A DNA stretch of 64,000 nucleotides from Xanthomonas cissicola (GCF_008801575.1 NZ_VZPL01000013.1:1-64000), one strand, 5' to 3'; counted from the stretch's first letter, positions 20,957 through 31,166 are shown. Program-made: numbers and translations. The notes: generated by a model from the sequence alone, not told the origin.

Positions 20957-21064
20957 GTTGGGATCCGGGCTGGCAGGCGTTGGCGCGCTGGCGAAGATCG
21001 GTGCTGGCTGGCGGTTGCTGGCTGGCTGCGCGAGTGTAGCGATGCCCGGTCAGTGCTGCCGAAA

Positions 21065-21079
21065 TGAGAATTAGTCTCA
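21065..21079. promoter_or_regulatory. Orphan Fur-box-like palindrome
   Basis: TGAGAATTAGTCTCA fits the 7-1-7 pattern of the Fur operator (TGATAAT-N-ATTATCA) at 11 of 14 arm positions and its outer 5 bases are perfectly symmetric. It is 14 bases beyond the stop codon of the C13 peptidase gene and no start codon is downstream on either strand nearby. It may be chance, a small terminator stem, or a relic of a lost iron-regulated gene. Confidence 0.3.
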
Positions 21080-21092
21080 GCAATCGCCGTGG

Positions 21093-22169
21093 TTATCGCT
21101 TGGATGCTGCAGGTGCAGTTGGCGGCGTGGTTGGCGGGTTCGCGGGTGCCGGGGCCTTCGAACCAGGCGCGGCGTCCACGGGCGCATCGTCCGGTGAGTC
21201 GGTTGACTCGACGCCCTGGTCCGACTCGGTCTCCATGTCCACTGGCGGATACGGATACGCCACTGCCGGACCGAGATGCACGCCGGCACGCCAACGCGCC
21301 AGCACCGGCGCGATGCGCTTGCCCAACGACTGCTGCGGCAACGAGGGCTGCTCGCCTTCCTGCTTTTCGCGTGCGGTGATGGCGGCTTTGGCGATGTCGA
21401 ATGCGGCCAATGGGTCGTCGCTCTGGTTCATCGCATCGATCAACCAAGCTTGCCCGAAATAAGTGGCGTTGGAGGTATTGCCGCAACCGAACGAGGGCCG
21501 GTCGGCGCGCGCAGCGGTGAGGATCAGCGTTTGCGGCGAACGCAGTGCGGGAATGAAACCTCCCGAATAGCAGGCCGATAGAACGATGACGCGATTGTCG
21601 ATGCCGGCTTCGTCCAGCGCCTTGCGCAGATCCTGCGGGCTGATGAAATCCTCTTCCTTGTCGTCCACCTGCACGTACAGGCTGTGGTCTTCGGTACCGT
21701 GGGTGGTGACGAACAGCAGCAATGCGTCTTCCTTGCGATCCATATGCTTGCCGATCGCGGCAAGCGTGTCGTAGAGATTGTCGTAGGTCGCCAGTGGGGC
21801 GTAGGGATGTTCGCCCAGGTTGTCCGGGTTGTTGACCAGCGTGACCACGCGCCCGCGCGCATCGAAGCGTTGCTCGAACAGCTGCTTGAGGTAGAGCGTC
21901 TCGTTGCGGAAGACATCGTCGCTGGCATCGCCGGCAAAACCGACTACGTACAGATCGGTGACGCCTGGGCGCTGCTGTTGCAACGCTTTCAGCGCTTGCG
22001 CCAAGGCGGCCTGATCGACCGGATCGACCTCATCGTGGTTCTCGGCAGGCTGAGCCTGCAACGCCGCACCAGCGTCCGGATGGCAGCCGGCCATCAACGC
22101 CACCACGACGATCAGCGCGGAAAGTCGACGCCATACTGCATGTGGTGCGAAAGGGGAATGCAGCGACAT
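21093..22169 (-). CDS. C13 (legumain/caspase-like) peptidase-domain lipoprotein
   Basis: A 358-residue protein. The start at 22169 exposes a lipoprotein signal with lipobox LMAGC (Cys29); an in-frame upstream start would bury it. The peptidase domain (about 70-290) has the clan CD dyad: His157 in FVTTHGTEDHS and Cys200 in VIVLSACYSGGFIPAL, as in C13/gpi-transamidase-like proteins. A C-terminal tail of about 50 residues is rich in Pro, Ala, Asp and Thr and is probably disordered. Predicted to be anchored to an outer or inner membrane facing the periplasm. Substrate unknown; family members cleave after Asn/Asp. The gene is transcribed alone. Confidence 0.87.
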   Translation of the reverse strand: MSLHSPFAPHAVWRRLSALIVVVALMAGCHPDAGAALQAQPAENHDEVDPVDQAALAQALKALQQQRPGVTDLYVVGFAGDASDDVFRNETLYLKQLFEQRFDARGRVVTLVNNPDNLGEHPYAPLATYDNLYDTLAAIGKHMDRKEDALLLFVTTHGTEDHSLYVQVDDKEEDFISPQDLRKALDEAGIDNRVIVLSACYSGGFIPALRSPQTLILTAARADRPSFGCGNTSNATYFGQAWLIDAMNQSDDPLAAFDIAKAAITAREKQEGEQPSLPQQSLGKRIAPVLARWRAGVHLGPAVAYPYPPVDMETESDQGVESTDSPDDAPVDAAPGSKAPAPANPPTTPPTAPAASKR

Positions 22170-22353
22170 GGCGCGCCGAGGTCCAGAGAAGACAGGGTGG
22201 AGCGGCGGAGCACGATGCCCGCAGTGCAGACCATCACCCCCGACAGAGAGATGCATGCGGCGCGTCGCAGCTGGAACATCTCAGCGGCCTGCGCAGCGCC
22301 AACGCCCGATCGCGCTCAAACGGCCAGGAGCGCAATCGGCTTGCAGATCGTGC

Positions 22354-23621
<1,268 letters not shown>

Positions 23622-23656
23622 GGCGGTCTGGCTCACGAATGGGGGGCGGGCATTAC

Positions 23657-24310
23657 TCAGCGCGTGCCGCGCAGTTTCAGCAGTTCGAGTTCGCAATGCA
23701 GCAGGAATTCGAACGCTTCCAGATGACGACGTGCCTCGGCCATGTTGCGGCCCCAGGCATACAGGCCGTGTCCTTCGATGAGATACCCCCACATGCTCTG
23801 TTTGTCCAGCAAGGCATCGACCTGCGCGGCCAGCACCTGCATGTCCTGGGTATTGGCGAACACCGGCACTTCCATCGCGGTTTCGTGGGTGGTGTTGCCA
23901 TCGAAGGCCTTGAGCAGTTCATAGCCTTCCAGCCGAATCACGCCGCTGCCTGCATACAGGCGGGAGGCAATCGTCTGCACCGGCGAGTGCGTGTGCAGTA
24001 CGCAACCGATCTCCGGGAAACGGCGATACAGCTTGGTGTGCAGCAGGGTTTCGGCAGACGGGCGCAACGGGCGGCCGACGGCCAGGCCATCGAAGTCCAC
24101 CACCATGATGTCTTCTTCGACCAGGCGACCCTTGTCGCGGCCGGAGACGGTGATGGCCGCGTGCTGTTCGTCCAGACGGTGGGAGAAATTGCTGCTGGTC
24201 GCGGGTGTCCAGCCGGCATGGGCCAGCTCGCGGATATTGGCGATCAGCAGATGCGCCAGCTCGTGCAGACGCGCGGCGCTATAGGGCAGGGGGGCAGTGG
24301 TCGCATTCAT
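23657..24310 (-). CDS. mtnB: Methylthioribulose-1-phosphate dehydratase
   Basis: A 217-residue class II aldolase-fold enzyme dehydrating MTRu-1-P in methionine salvage. Zinc ligands lie in [10 protein letters not shown] and [10 protein letters not shown]; the N-terminal [12 protein letters not shown] is typical. First gene of the mtnBDC operon; mtnA and mtnP are not in this window. The amino-acid permease gene upstream is 88 bases away on the same strand and might be read through. Confidence 0.96.
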   Translation of the reverse strand: MNATTAPLPYSAARLHELAHLLIANIRELAHAGWTPATSSNFSHRLDEQHAAITVSGRDKGRLVEEDIMVVDFDGLAVGRPLRPSAETLLHTKLYRRFPEIGCVLHTHSPVQTIASRLYAGSGVIRLEGYELLKAFDGNTTHETAMEVPVFANTQDMQVLAAQVDALLDKQSMWGYLIEGHGLYAWGRNMAEARRHLEAFEFLLHCELELLKLRGTR

Positions 24311-24398
24311 GGACCTATTCTACTGCGCCCCCGGTGCATGGGCAGGTGCAGCGCAGCAGGCGTCGTCCTGCCGCGCCGACGCCGGATCATGCGTGGGC

Positions 24399-25829
24399 TC
24401 AGCGGCCGTCGCGCAGACGGCTGTGGCGATACCCGTAGCCGAAGTAGATCACCAGCCCGACCAGGGTCCACAGGCCCATCAGCATCCAGTTGTGCAGCGT
24501 CATTGCCGACAGCAGCGCAAGGCAGCTCAACACGCCGGCGGTGCAGATCAGCCAGGCGGCCGGCATGCGGAACGGACGCGGCAGTTCCGGGTGCGTGCGA
24601 CGCAGGATCAGCACGCCGGCGCAGACCGCCGCGAAGGCGATCAGCGTGCCCATCGACGTCAGTTCGCCCAGCACATCCAGCGGGAACACCGCTGCCAGCA
24701 GCGCGATGCCGACACCGGTGATGACGGTATTGACATGCGGGGTGCGGTACTTGGGGTGGATGCGGGTGAAGATCGAGGGCAGCAGGCCATCGCGCGCAAT
24801 GATCATGAAGATGCGCGGCTGCCCGATGATCATCACCAGCACCACCGACGACAGCCCGATCAACGCGCCCACTTCCACGACCACGCGCAACCAGGCCAGC
24901 TGCGGATGCGCTGCCACCGCGGTCACCACCGGCTCGTCGGTGCCGAGCAAGGTGTACGGCACCAAGCCGGTCATGACCGCCGCCATGGCGATGTAGAGCA
25001 CGGTGCAGATCACCAGCGACAGGATCATGCCGATCGGCAGGTCGCGTTGCGGGCGATGCGATTCCTGCGCTGCCACCGACACCGCTTCGAAGCCGATATA
25101 GGCGAAGAACACCATCGCTGCGCCGCGCAGCACGCCTTCCATGCCGTATTTGCCCGGGCCTTCGTTGGCCGGAATGAACGGGTGCCAGTTGGAGGTGTCC
25201 ACGTATTTCCAGCCCACCGCGATCACCAGCAGGATCAGGCCGGTCTTGAGGATCACCATGGCCATGTTCATTGCCGACGACTTGCGGATGCCGACGTAGC
25301 ACAGCCAGGTCAGCAGCAGCACGATGCCGGCCGCCGGCAGGTTGGCGATCGCCCCGGTGGGTTGCAGTTTGCCATCCAGCGGCGCGCTGACGAATGCGGC
25401 CGGCAGGTGGATGTCGAAATGCTCGAGCAGGCTCAAGAAGTAGCCGGTCCAGCTGACCGCCACTGCCGAGGCGGACACGCCGTATTCCAGCACCAGCATC
25501 CAGCCGATGAACCACGCGGCCAACTCGCCGAAGGTGGCGTAGGTGTAGGTGTAGGCGCTGCCGGAGACCGGCACCATCGCAGCGAATTCGGCGTAGGCCA
25601 TCGCACAGAACGCACAGCACACCGCTGCGAGCACGAACGAGAGCATGATCGCCGGGCCGGCATGGTCGGCCGCCGCTTGGCCGGTGATGACGAAGATGCC
25701 GCCGCCGATCACCGCCCCAATCCCCAGGGCTGTCAGCCCCCAGGGGCCAAGCGCGCGTTGCAGGCCCAGCCCATCGGCCGCCTCATGGCTGGCGTGCGGG
25801 TGTTTGGTGGCCCAAAGTTGTTTGAACAT
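24399..25829 (-). CDS. APC-family amino-acid permease (first of a tandem pair)
   Basis: A 476-residue inner-membrane transporter with about 12 hydrophobic segments. The N-terminal GIGAVIGGGIFVITGQAAADHAG is the unwound helix-1 binding motif of APC transporters and PVSGSAYTYTYATFGEL lies in helix 3. It closely resembles the permease encoded immediately upstream (same motif order and spacing), so the two arose by duplication. It resembles the cationic-amino-acid-type (YfnA/CAT-like) branch, but the substrate cannot be told from sequence. Same strand as mtnBDC. Confidence 0.93.
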   Translation of the reverse strand: MFKQLWATKHPHASHEAADGLGLQRALGPWGLTALGIGAVIGGGIFVITGQAAADHAGPAIMLSFVLAAVCCAFCAMAYAEFAAMVPVSGSAYTYTYATFGELAAWFIGWMLVLEYGVSASAVAVSWTGYFLSLLEHFDIHLPAAFVSAPLDGKLQPTGAIANLPAAGIVLLLTWLCYVGIRKSSAMNMAMVILKTGLILLVIAVGWKYVDTSNWHPFIPANEGPGKYGMEGVLRGAAMVFFAYIGFEAVSVAAQESHRPQRDLPIGMILSLVICTVLYIAMAAVMTGLVPYTLLGTDEPVVTAVAAHPQLAWLRVVVEVGALIGLSSVVLVMIIGQPRIFMIIARDGLLPSIFTRIHPKYRTPHVNTVITGVGIALLAAVFPLDVLGELTSMGTLIAFAAVCAGVLILRRTHPELPRPFRMPAAWLICTAGVLSCLALLSAMTLHNWMLMGLWTLVGLVIYFGYGYRHSRLRDGR

Positions 25830-25871
25830 GAAGCGGTTCCGGCTTGGCGCTACGCGCGATCATTGAACAAG

Positions 25872-25896
25872 AAGACCGGCGTCGCGCACCGGTCTT
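25872..25896 (-). terminator. Terminator between the two permease genes
   Basis: AAGACCGG (25872-25879) and CCGGTCTT (25889-25896) form a perfect 8-bp stem with a 9-base loop. On the minus strand it follows the stop of the upstream permease by about 10 bases and is succeeded by a short T-containing stretch. It suggests the two permeases are separate transcription units or that the second is expressed at a reduced level. Confidence 0.65.
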
Positions 25897-25905
25897 GAGA
25901 GAAGG

Positions 25906-27393
25906 TCAGGCCCGTTTCGCGAGGCGACTGTGGTGGATGCCGTAGCCGAAGTAGATCGCCAGGCCAATCACGGTCCAGCCCACGAACACCTTCCAGTGTT
26001 CCTGGAAGGCCTGGAAGAACAGGAACAGACAGGCCAACGCGCCCAGCGGGCAGATCACCATCGCCAGCGGCACCCGGAACGGGCGCGCCAGGTCGGGCTT
26101 GGTGAAGCGCAGCACCAGCACGCCAGCGCAGACCGTGGCGAAGGCGAGCAGGGTACCCATCGAGACGAGTTCGCCCAGCACGTTCAACGGGATCACCCCG
26201 GCCAGCAGCGCGGCGACCACGCCCACGAAGAGCGTGCCGACGTAAGGCGTGCGGAATTTCGGGTGCACCTTGCCGAACAGCTTGGGCATCAGCCCATCCT
26301 TGGCCATGGTGTAGAAGATGCGCGGCTGCGCCATCAGCATCACCAGCACCACCGATGACAGGCCGGCGATGGCACCGATTTCCACCGCGGTCTTGAGCCA
26401 GGTCAGTTGCGGATGGGCTTCCAGCGCGGTGGCCACCGGCTTGGCGGTGCCGAGCTGGGTGTAGGGCAGCAGGCCGGTCAGCACTGCGCAGACGATGATG
26501 TAGATGATGGTGCAGATAGCCAGCGACACCAGGATGCCGATCGGCATGTTCTTCTGCGGATCCTTGGTCTCGCCGGCGGAGGTGGAAACCGCGTCGAAGC
26601 CGATGTAGGAGAAGAACACGATGGACGCGGCGCGAAACACCCCGTCCCAGCCGAACTGGCCAGGGCCGGTATTTTCCGGGATGAAGGGGTGCCAGTTCGC
26701 CGGGTCGATATAGGCAATGCCGAAACCCACGAACAGGCAGATCACCACGACCTTGATCGCCACCACGATCGCGTTGGCGAACGCCGACTGAGTGACGCCG
26801 ACGTAGCACAGGATGCTCACTGCGGCGACGATCAGCACGGCCGGCAGGTTGACCAGGTTGCCGGAGCTGACAAAGCCGTGGCCGTCCCAGGCCAGCGGCG
26901 CACCCGCCAACTCTGCGGGGAACGGCAACCCCAGGGTCCCGGTGATGAAGCTGATCAGGTAGGCAGACCAGCCCACCGCAACGCTGGAGCCGGCGAACAG
27001 GTATTCCAGCACCAGACACCAGCCGATGAACCAGGCGATGCCTTCGCCGAGCGTGGCGTATGAATACGAATAGGCGCTGCCGGAGACCGGCATCATCGCG
27101 GCGAATTCGGCGTAGCACAGGCCGGCGAAGGCGCAGGCGATACCAGCGAACACGAACGACAGCATCACCGCCGGGCCGGCGTGATTGGCTGCGGCCTGGC
27201 CGGTCAGCACGAAGATGCCGGCGCCGATCACCGCGCCGATACCGAGCATGATCAGGTGCTTGGCTGTGAGGGTCCGTTGCAACGTGGCTTCGCCTTGCAG
27301 GCTACCTTCGACCGGTTCGCCCGCATCGACGTGGCCGGCGGGCTCGATCGGTTTGACCCTCAACAGAGACTTCAGCATTCGGTACATCCCCAA
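25906..27393 (-). CDS. APC-family amino-acid permease (second of a tandem pair)
   Basis: A 495-residue transporter with about 12 membrane segments. It has a longer hydrophilic N-terminus (about 45 residues) than its neighbour, then GIGAVIGAGIFVLTGQAAANHAG and PVSGSAYSYSYATLGEG. Sequence and gene order show a recent paralogue of the permease at 24399-25829. Start MGMYRMLK is uncertain between Met 1 and Met 6. Substrate unknown, probably amino acids. Confidence 0.93.
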   Translation of the reverse strand: MGMYRMLKSLLRVKPIEPAGHVDAGEPVEGSLQGEATLQRTLTAKHLIMLGIGAVIGAGIFVLTGQAAANHAGPAVMLSFVFAGIACAFAGLCYAEFAAMMPVSGSAYSYSYATLGEGIAWFIGWCLVLEYLFAGSSVAVGWSAYLISFITGTLGLPFPAELAGAPLAWDGHGFVSSGNLVNLPAVLIVAAVSILCYVGVTQSAFANAIVVAIKVVVICLFVGFGIAYIDPANWHPFIPENTGPGQFGWDGVFRAASIVFFSYIGFDAVSTSAGETKDPQKNMPIGILVSLAICTIIYIIVCAVLTGLLPYTQLGTAKPVATALEAHPQLTWLKTAVEIGAIAGLSSVVLVMLMAQPRIFYTMAKDGLMPKLFGKVHPKFRTPYVGTLFVGVVAALLAGVIPLNVLGELVSMGTLLAFATVCAGVLVLRFTKPDLARPFRVPLAMVICPLGALACLFLFFQAFQEHWKVFVGWTVIGLAIYFGYGIHHSRLAKRA

Positions 27394-27558
27394 GTGGCAA
27401 AGCGCAGGCGCAGGCGCCCGGACGAATTGGTGCGCCGCATCCCGATGGGACAGGCAAGCGGCCTACCTTGCCAAAGCTACACGCTCACGACAAGCGCGTA
27501 CGCAGCATGAATGGCGATAATGCCCGCCTGGCCCGCACCGGGCGACCGAGAAAGAGCG

Positions 27559-28107
27559 ATGGTGGATGCAACCCTGCAGCAGCAATTGGCGGTCTACCGC
27601 CTGCGTTGGCCGGAGGAAGCCGCGCTGACCGAGCAGTTCGCGCAACTGCTGGACGATGCCACCGATCCGTTCGTGCGCGAGCGTGTCGAAGGTCATTTCA
27701 CCGGCTCGGCGTGGGTGGTGAGCGCCGACGGCACACGCACCTTGCTGACCCATCACCGCAAGCTGCAGCGCTGGCTGCAACTGGGTGGACATGCCGACGG
27801 CGACCGCGATCTGGCCCAGGTGGCATTACGCGAAGCGGAGGAAGAATCCGGGCTCGGTGGCCTGCGGCTCGCCGATGGGCAGCTGTTCGATCTGGACCGT
27901 CACTGGATTCCGGCGCGCGGCGACGTGGCGGGGCATTGGCACTTTGATGCGCGATACGTGGTGGTGGCCGGTGCGGACGAGGCATTCAAGGTCAGCGAAG
28001 AATCGCTGGCACTGGCATGGCGCCCGATTGCCGAGCTGCTTGCCGAGCCCGAGCTCGATCCGTCGCTGCGTCGGATGGCGGAGAAGTGGCTGGAAAGCCG
28101 GGATTAG
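27559..28107 (+). CDS. Nudix hydrolase family protein
   Basis: A 182-residue protein. The Nudix helix appears as GGHADGDRDLAQVAL followed by REAEEESGL, matching the consensus G-x5-E-x7-R-E-U-x-E-E-x-G-U except that the first Glu is Arg. The core catalytic R-E-x2-E-E is intact, so diphosphate hydrolysis is likely; substrate unknown. The start at 27559 is chosen for the purine-rich GAGAAAGAG just upstream; a longer frame from 27511 lacks one. Divergent from the permeases. Confidence 0.85.
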   Translation: MVDATLQQQLAVYRLRWPEEAALTEQFAQLLDDATDPFVRERVEGHFTGSAWVVSADGTRTLLTHHRKLQRWLQLGGHADGDRDLAQVALREAEEESGLGGLRLADGQLFDLDRHWIPARGDVAGHWHFDARYVVVAGADEAFKVSEESLALAWRPIAELLAEPELDPSLRRMAEKWLESRD

Positions 28108-28128
28108 CGATTCGGGATTCGGGATTGG
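28100..28128. repeat. GGGATTCGGGATT intergenic repeat, copy a
   Basis: Tandem GATTCGGGATTCGGGATTGG units begin over the Nudix stop codon and are mirrored at 28232-28262 with a shared 14-base core (CGGGATTCGGGATT). Similar sequences recur at 34503-34600 and 43205-43240. Typical short intergenic repeats of Xanthomonas; they can form a hairpin with about 100 bases between arms. Confidence 0.7.
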
Positions 28129-28231
28129 CAGAAGCGGTGGTCCGGCGCCGATCTACCTAGCCGGCCCCCATGTTCTACCTCCTACAGCGTGATTGGACCG
28201 GTGAACCCACAGGTTGCCGCGCAGCGCTGTT

Positions 28232-28262
28232 GCGAATCCCGAATCCCGATTCCCCAATCCCG
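28232..28262. repeat. GGGATTCGGGATT intergenic repeat, copy b (inverted)
   Basis: Reads CGAATCCCGAATCCCGATT and CCCCAATCCCG, the inverse of copy a. It ends one base before the serA stop codon. Confidence 0.7.
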
Positions 28263-28263
28263 C

Positions 28264-29505
28264 TTAATAAAGGACCCGTGTCCGCAAGGTGCCGGTGATC
28301 TGCCCCAGCTCGTCCTTCAGTACGCCGGCAAGTTCCTCGTTGGCGCCGACATCGATGACCACGTAGCCCACCTTGGGGTCGGTGCGCAGGAACTGGCCAT
28401 CGATATTGACGTTATGGCGCGAAAACAGTTCGTTGATCTGCGACAGCACGCCCGGCACGTTGCGATGGATGTGCAGCAGACGCAGGCTTTCAGCGTGCTC
28501 GGGCAGGGTGACCTCCGGGAAGTTCACCGCCGACAAGGTGCTGCCGTTGTCGCTATAGCGCACCAGTTTGGCGGCGACCTCGATGCCGATGTTGTCCTGC
28601 GCTTCCAGCGTGCTGCCGCCCACGTGCGGGGTCAGGATCACGTTGTCGTGCGCAGTGAGCGGCGATTCGAACGCATCGCCATTGCCCTTGGGCTCGATCG
28701 GGAAGACATCCACCGCCGCGCCGCCGATCTGGCCGGAGATGAGCGCCGCATCCAGCGCGTCGATGTCGATGACGGTGCCACGCGAGGCGTTGATGAGATG
28801 CGCGCCGGGTTTCATGCGGGTGATCTCCGGCGCGCCGATCATGTCCTTGGTCGACGGCGTTTCCGGCACGTGCAAGGTCACCACGTCTGCGCGTGCCAGC
28901 AGGTCGTCCAGATCGATCGCCGCGCGGGCATTGCCCAACGACAGCTTGGTTTCGATATCGTGGAAGATCACCTGCATGCCCAGCGATTCGGCCAGCACGC
29001 CGACTTGGGTGCCGATATGCCCGTAGCCGACGATGCCCAGCACCTTGCCGCGCGTTTCGTGGCTGCCGGCGGCCGATTTCGACCAGCCACCGCGATGGCA
29101 TTGCGCGTTCTTCTGCGGAATGCCGCGCAATAGCAGGATCGCCTCGGCGATGACCAGTTCGGCCACGCTGCGGGTGTTGGAGTAGGGTGCGTTGAATACC
29201 GGGATGCCAGCCAGCTCGGCCGCGTCCAGGTCGACCTGGTTGGTGCCGATGCAGAAGCAGCCGACTGCGATCAGGCGCTTGGCGTGCGCCAGCACGTCGG
29301 CGCTCAGCTGCGTGCGCGAGCGGATACCGACGATATGCGCGTCGGCGATGCGGGCGATCAACTCGTCTTCCGGCAGCGATTTGGCGTGCAGTTCGATCTG
29401 CGAGTAGCCGGCGGCGCGGAACACGTCCACGGCGGTCGGGCTGATGCCTTCCAGCAACAGCACGCGGATGTCCTGCTTGGGAAACGAGGTTTTCTTCGGC
29501 GACAT
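28264..29505 (-). CDS. serA: D-3-phosphoglycerate dehydrogenase
   Basis: A 413-residue NAD-dependent enzyme for the first step of serine synthesis (E. coli SerA 410). Rossmann motif VLGIVGYGHIGTQVG, substrate/catalytic residues in FNAPYSNTRSVAE, NASRGTVIDIDAL and LTPHVGGSTLEAQ, and a C-terminal ACT domain HIHRNVPGVLSQINEL for serine feedback. SerA enzymes of this type also reduce 2-oxoglutarate to D-2-hydroxyglutarate, which is relevant to the divergent neighbour. The start at 29505 gives MSPKKTSFPKQDIRV. Confidence 0.97.
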   Translation of the reverse strand: MSPKKTSFPKQDIRVLLLEGISPTAVDVFRAAGYSQIELHAKSLPEDELIARIADAHIVGIRSRTQLSADVLAHAKRLIAVGCFCIGTNQVDLDAAELAGIPVFNAPYSNTRSVAELVIAEAILLLRGIPQKNAQCHRGGWSKSAAGSHETRGKVLGIVGYGHIGTQVGVLAESLGMQVIFHDIETKLSLGNARAAIDLDDLLARADVVTLHVPETPSTKDMIGAPEITRMKPGAHLINASRGTVIDIDALDAALISGQIGGAAVDVFPIEPKGNGDAFESPLTAHDNVILTPHVGGSTLEAQDNIGIEVAAKLVRYSDNGSTLSAVNFPEVTLPEHAESLRLLHIHRNVPGVLSQINELFSRHNVNIDGQFLRTDPKVGYVVIDVGANEELAGVLKDELGQITGTLRTRVLY

Positions 29506-29713
29506 GGGGGAACGCAATGCAGCAATCGGGTCGACAACTATGCCAGATGGGGTGCGCGATTGGGTGGCCGCAACGCAGTGTTCGCACCGGCCAAGCCCTT
29601 GCGGTGCAACGGTTTCAGCTGAATCCAACGCGGCGTCGGCCGGGAGTGCGCCGGCTGGACGAGGCAGGCCGGCGCTGGCACGCTGTGCGGTTACTACCGC
29701 AGCGCCGCGTGCC

Positions 29714-31132
29714 ATGACCGATCCCCGCATCCTTTCGTTGCAACAGGCCGTGCCTGCGTTGCGTTTGAAGACCGAGCCGGCCGACCTGGAGCATTACGGG
29801 CGCGACTGGACACGCCGCTGGACGCCGAACCCGCTCGCGATCGCCTTGCCCGGCTCGGTGGAGGAAGTGCAAGCGGTCGTGCGTTGGGCGAACGCGCAAG
29901 CCGTGGCGGTGGTGCCGTCGGGCGGGCGCACCGGCTTGTCCGGCGGCGCAGTGGCGGCCAACGGCGAGTTGGTGTTGAGCCTGGAGCGCTTGAACAAACC
30001 GCTGGATTTCAACGCAGTCGATCGCACGCTCACTGTGCAGGCCGGCATGCCGCTGGAAGCGGTGCACAACGCCGCGCGCGAGCATGGGCTGGTGTACCCG
30101 GTGGATTTTGCGGCACGCGGCTCGTGTTCGATCGGCGGCAATATCGCCACCAATGCCGGCGGCATCCGGGTGATCCGCTACGGCAATACGCGCGAATGGG
30201 TGGCCGGGTTGAAGGTGGTCACCGGTAGCGGCGAGTTGCTGGAACTCAACAATGCGCTGGTGAAGAATTCCAGCGGCTACGACTTCCGGCATCTGATGAT
30301 CGGCTCCGAGGGCACGCTGGGCATCGTGGTCGAGGCCACGCTGCGGCTGACCGACCCGCCGCCGCCCAGCAATGTGATGCTGCTGGCATTGCCGTCCTTC
30401 GACGTATTGATGCAGGTGTTCGCCGCGTTTCGCGCGCAGCTGCGCCTGGAGGCTTTCGAATTTTTTACCGATCGCGCGCTGGAGCATGTGCTTGCGCATG
30501 GCGCGCAGGCGCCGTTCGCCGAGGTTCACCCGTATTACGTGGTCACCGAATTCGCGGCAGGCGACGAGGCGCAGGAAGCTGCCGCGATGGCGGCCTTCGA
30601 GACCTGCATGGAGCAGGGCTGGGTCAGCGATGGCGTGATCAGCCAGAGCGATGCGCAGGCCGCCCAACTGTGGCGCCTGCGCGAAGGCATCACCGAAGCG
30701 CTGGCGCGCTACACGCCGTACAAGAACGACGTGTCGGTGCGCATCTCGGCGATGCCGGCGTTCCTGGCCGAAACCCAGGCGTTGCTGCACGATGCGTATC
30801 CGGACTTCGATGTGGTGTGGTTCGGGCATATCGGCGATGGCAACCTGCACATCAACGTGCTCAAACCCGATGCCACCAGCCAGGCCGATTTCGTTGCGGC
30901 CTGCGATCAGGTCACCAAGTTGCTGGCGCAGGCCCTGCAGCGTTTCGACGGCAGCATTTCCGCCGAACACGGCATCGGTCTGGTCAAGAAGGCCTATCTA
31001 TGGAGCACGCGCTCTGCCGAGGAAATCGCCTTGATGCGCGGCATCAAACATGTGCTCGATCCTCATCTTTTGCTGAATCCCGGCAAGCTGTTCGAGACGC
31101 ATGACGCACCTGCCAACACGCCCGCCGGTTAG
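29714..31132 (+). CDS. FAD-binding D-2-hydroxyacid dehydrogenase, D-2-hydroxyglutarate dehydrogenase-like
   Basis: A 472-residue flavoprotein of the PCMH/VAO type. FAD-binding motifs: VVPSGGRTGLSGGAV, RGSCSIGGNIATNAGGIRVIRYGNT and KNSSGYDFRHLMIGSEGTLGIV. The C-terminal domain has the zinc-site HIGDGNLHINV and the terminal SISAEHGIGLVKK. This combination is that of D-2-hydroxyglutarate / D-lactate dehydrogenases (GlcD-like). It is divergent from serA with about 200 bases between the starts. Given SerA's D-2-hydroxyglutarate-forming side reaction, an oxidising partner is the most economical role; D-lactate is an alternative. Confidence 0.88.
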   Translation: MTDPRILSLQQAVPALRLKTEPADLEHYGRDWTRRWTPNPLAIALPGSVEEVQAVVRWANAQAVAVVPSGGRTGLSGGAVAANGELVLSLERLNKPLDFNAVDRTLTVQAGMPLEAVHNAAREHGLVYPVDFAARGSCSIGGNIATNAGGIRVIRYGNTREWVAGLKVVTGSGELLELNNALVKNSSGYDFRHLMIGSEGTLGIVVEATLRLTDPPPPSNVMLLALPSFDVLMQVFAAFRAQLRLEAFEFFTDRALEHVLAHGAQAPFAEVHPYYVVTEFAAGDEAQEAAAMAAFETCMEQGWVSDGVISQSDAQAAQLWRLREGITEALARYTPYKNDVSVRISAMPAFLAETQALLHDAYPDFDVVWFGHIGDGNLHINVLKPDATSQADFVAACDQVTKLLAQALQRFDGSISAEHGIGLVKKAYLWSTRSAEEIALMRGIKHVLDPHLLLNPGKLFETHDAPANTPAG

Positions 31133-31166
31133 TCTTCCAGCACCTTCACACGGAATCGATCAGCCC

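Larger units (their letters stand above)
20656..21092. other. Convergent intergenic region
   Basis: About 435 bases with no convincing gene. It contains a terminator-like hairpin (20936-20956) and an isolated Fur-box-like palindrome (21065-21079), described separately. Short open frames in all directions lack any recognisable protein sequence. Confidence 0.5.

Noticed and set aside
28100-28262. Possible CRISPR-like repeat cluster
   Set aside because: Units are tandem or inverted 7-14 base motifs without regular spacers or cas genes.
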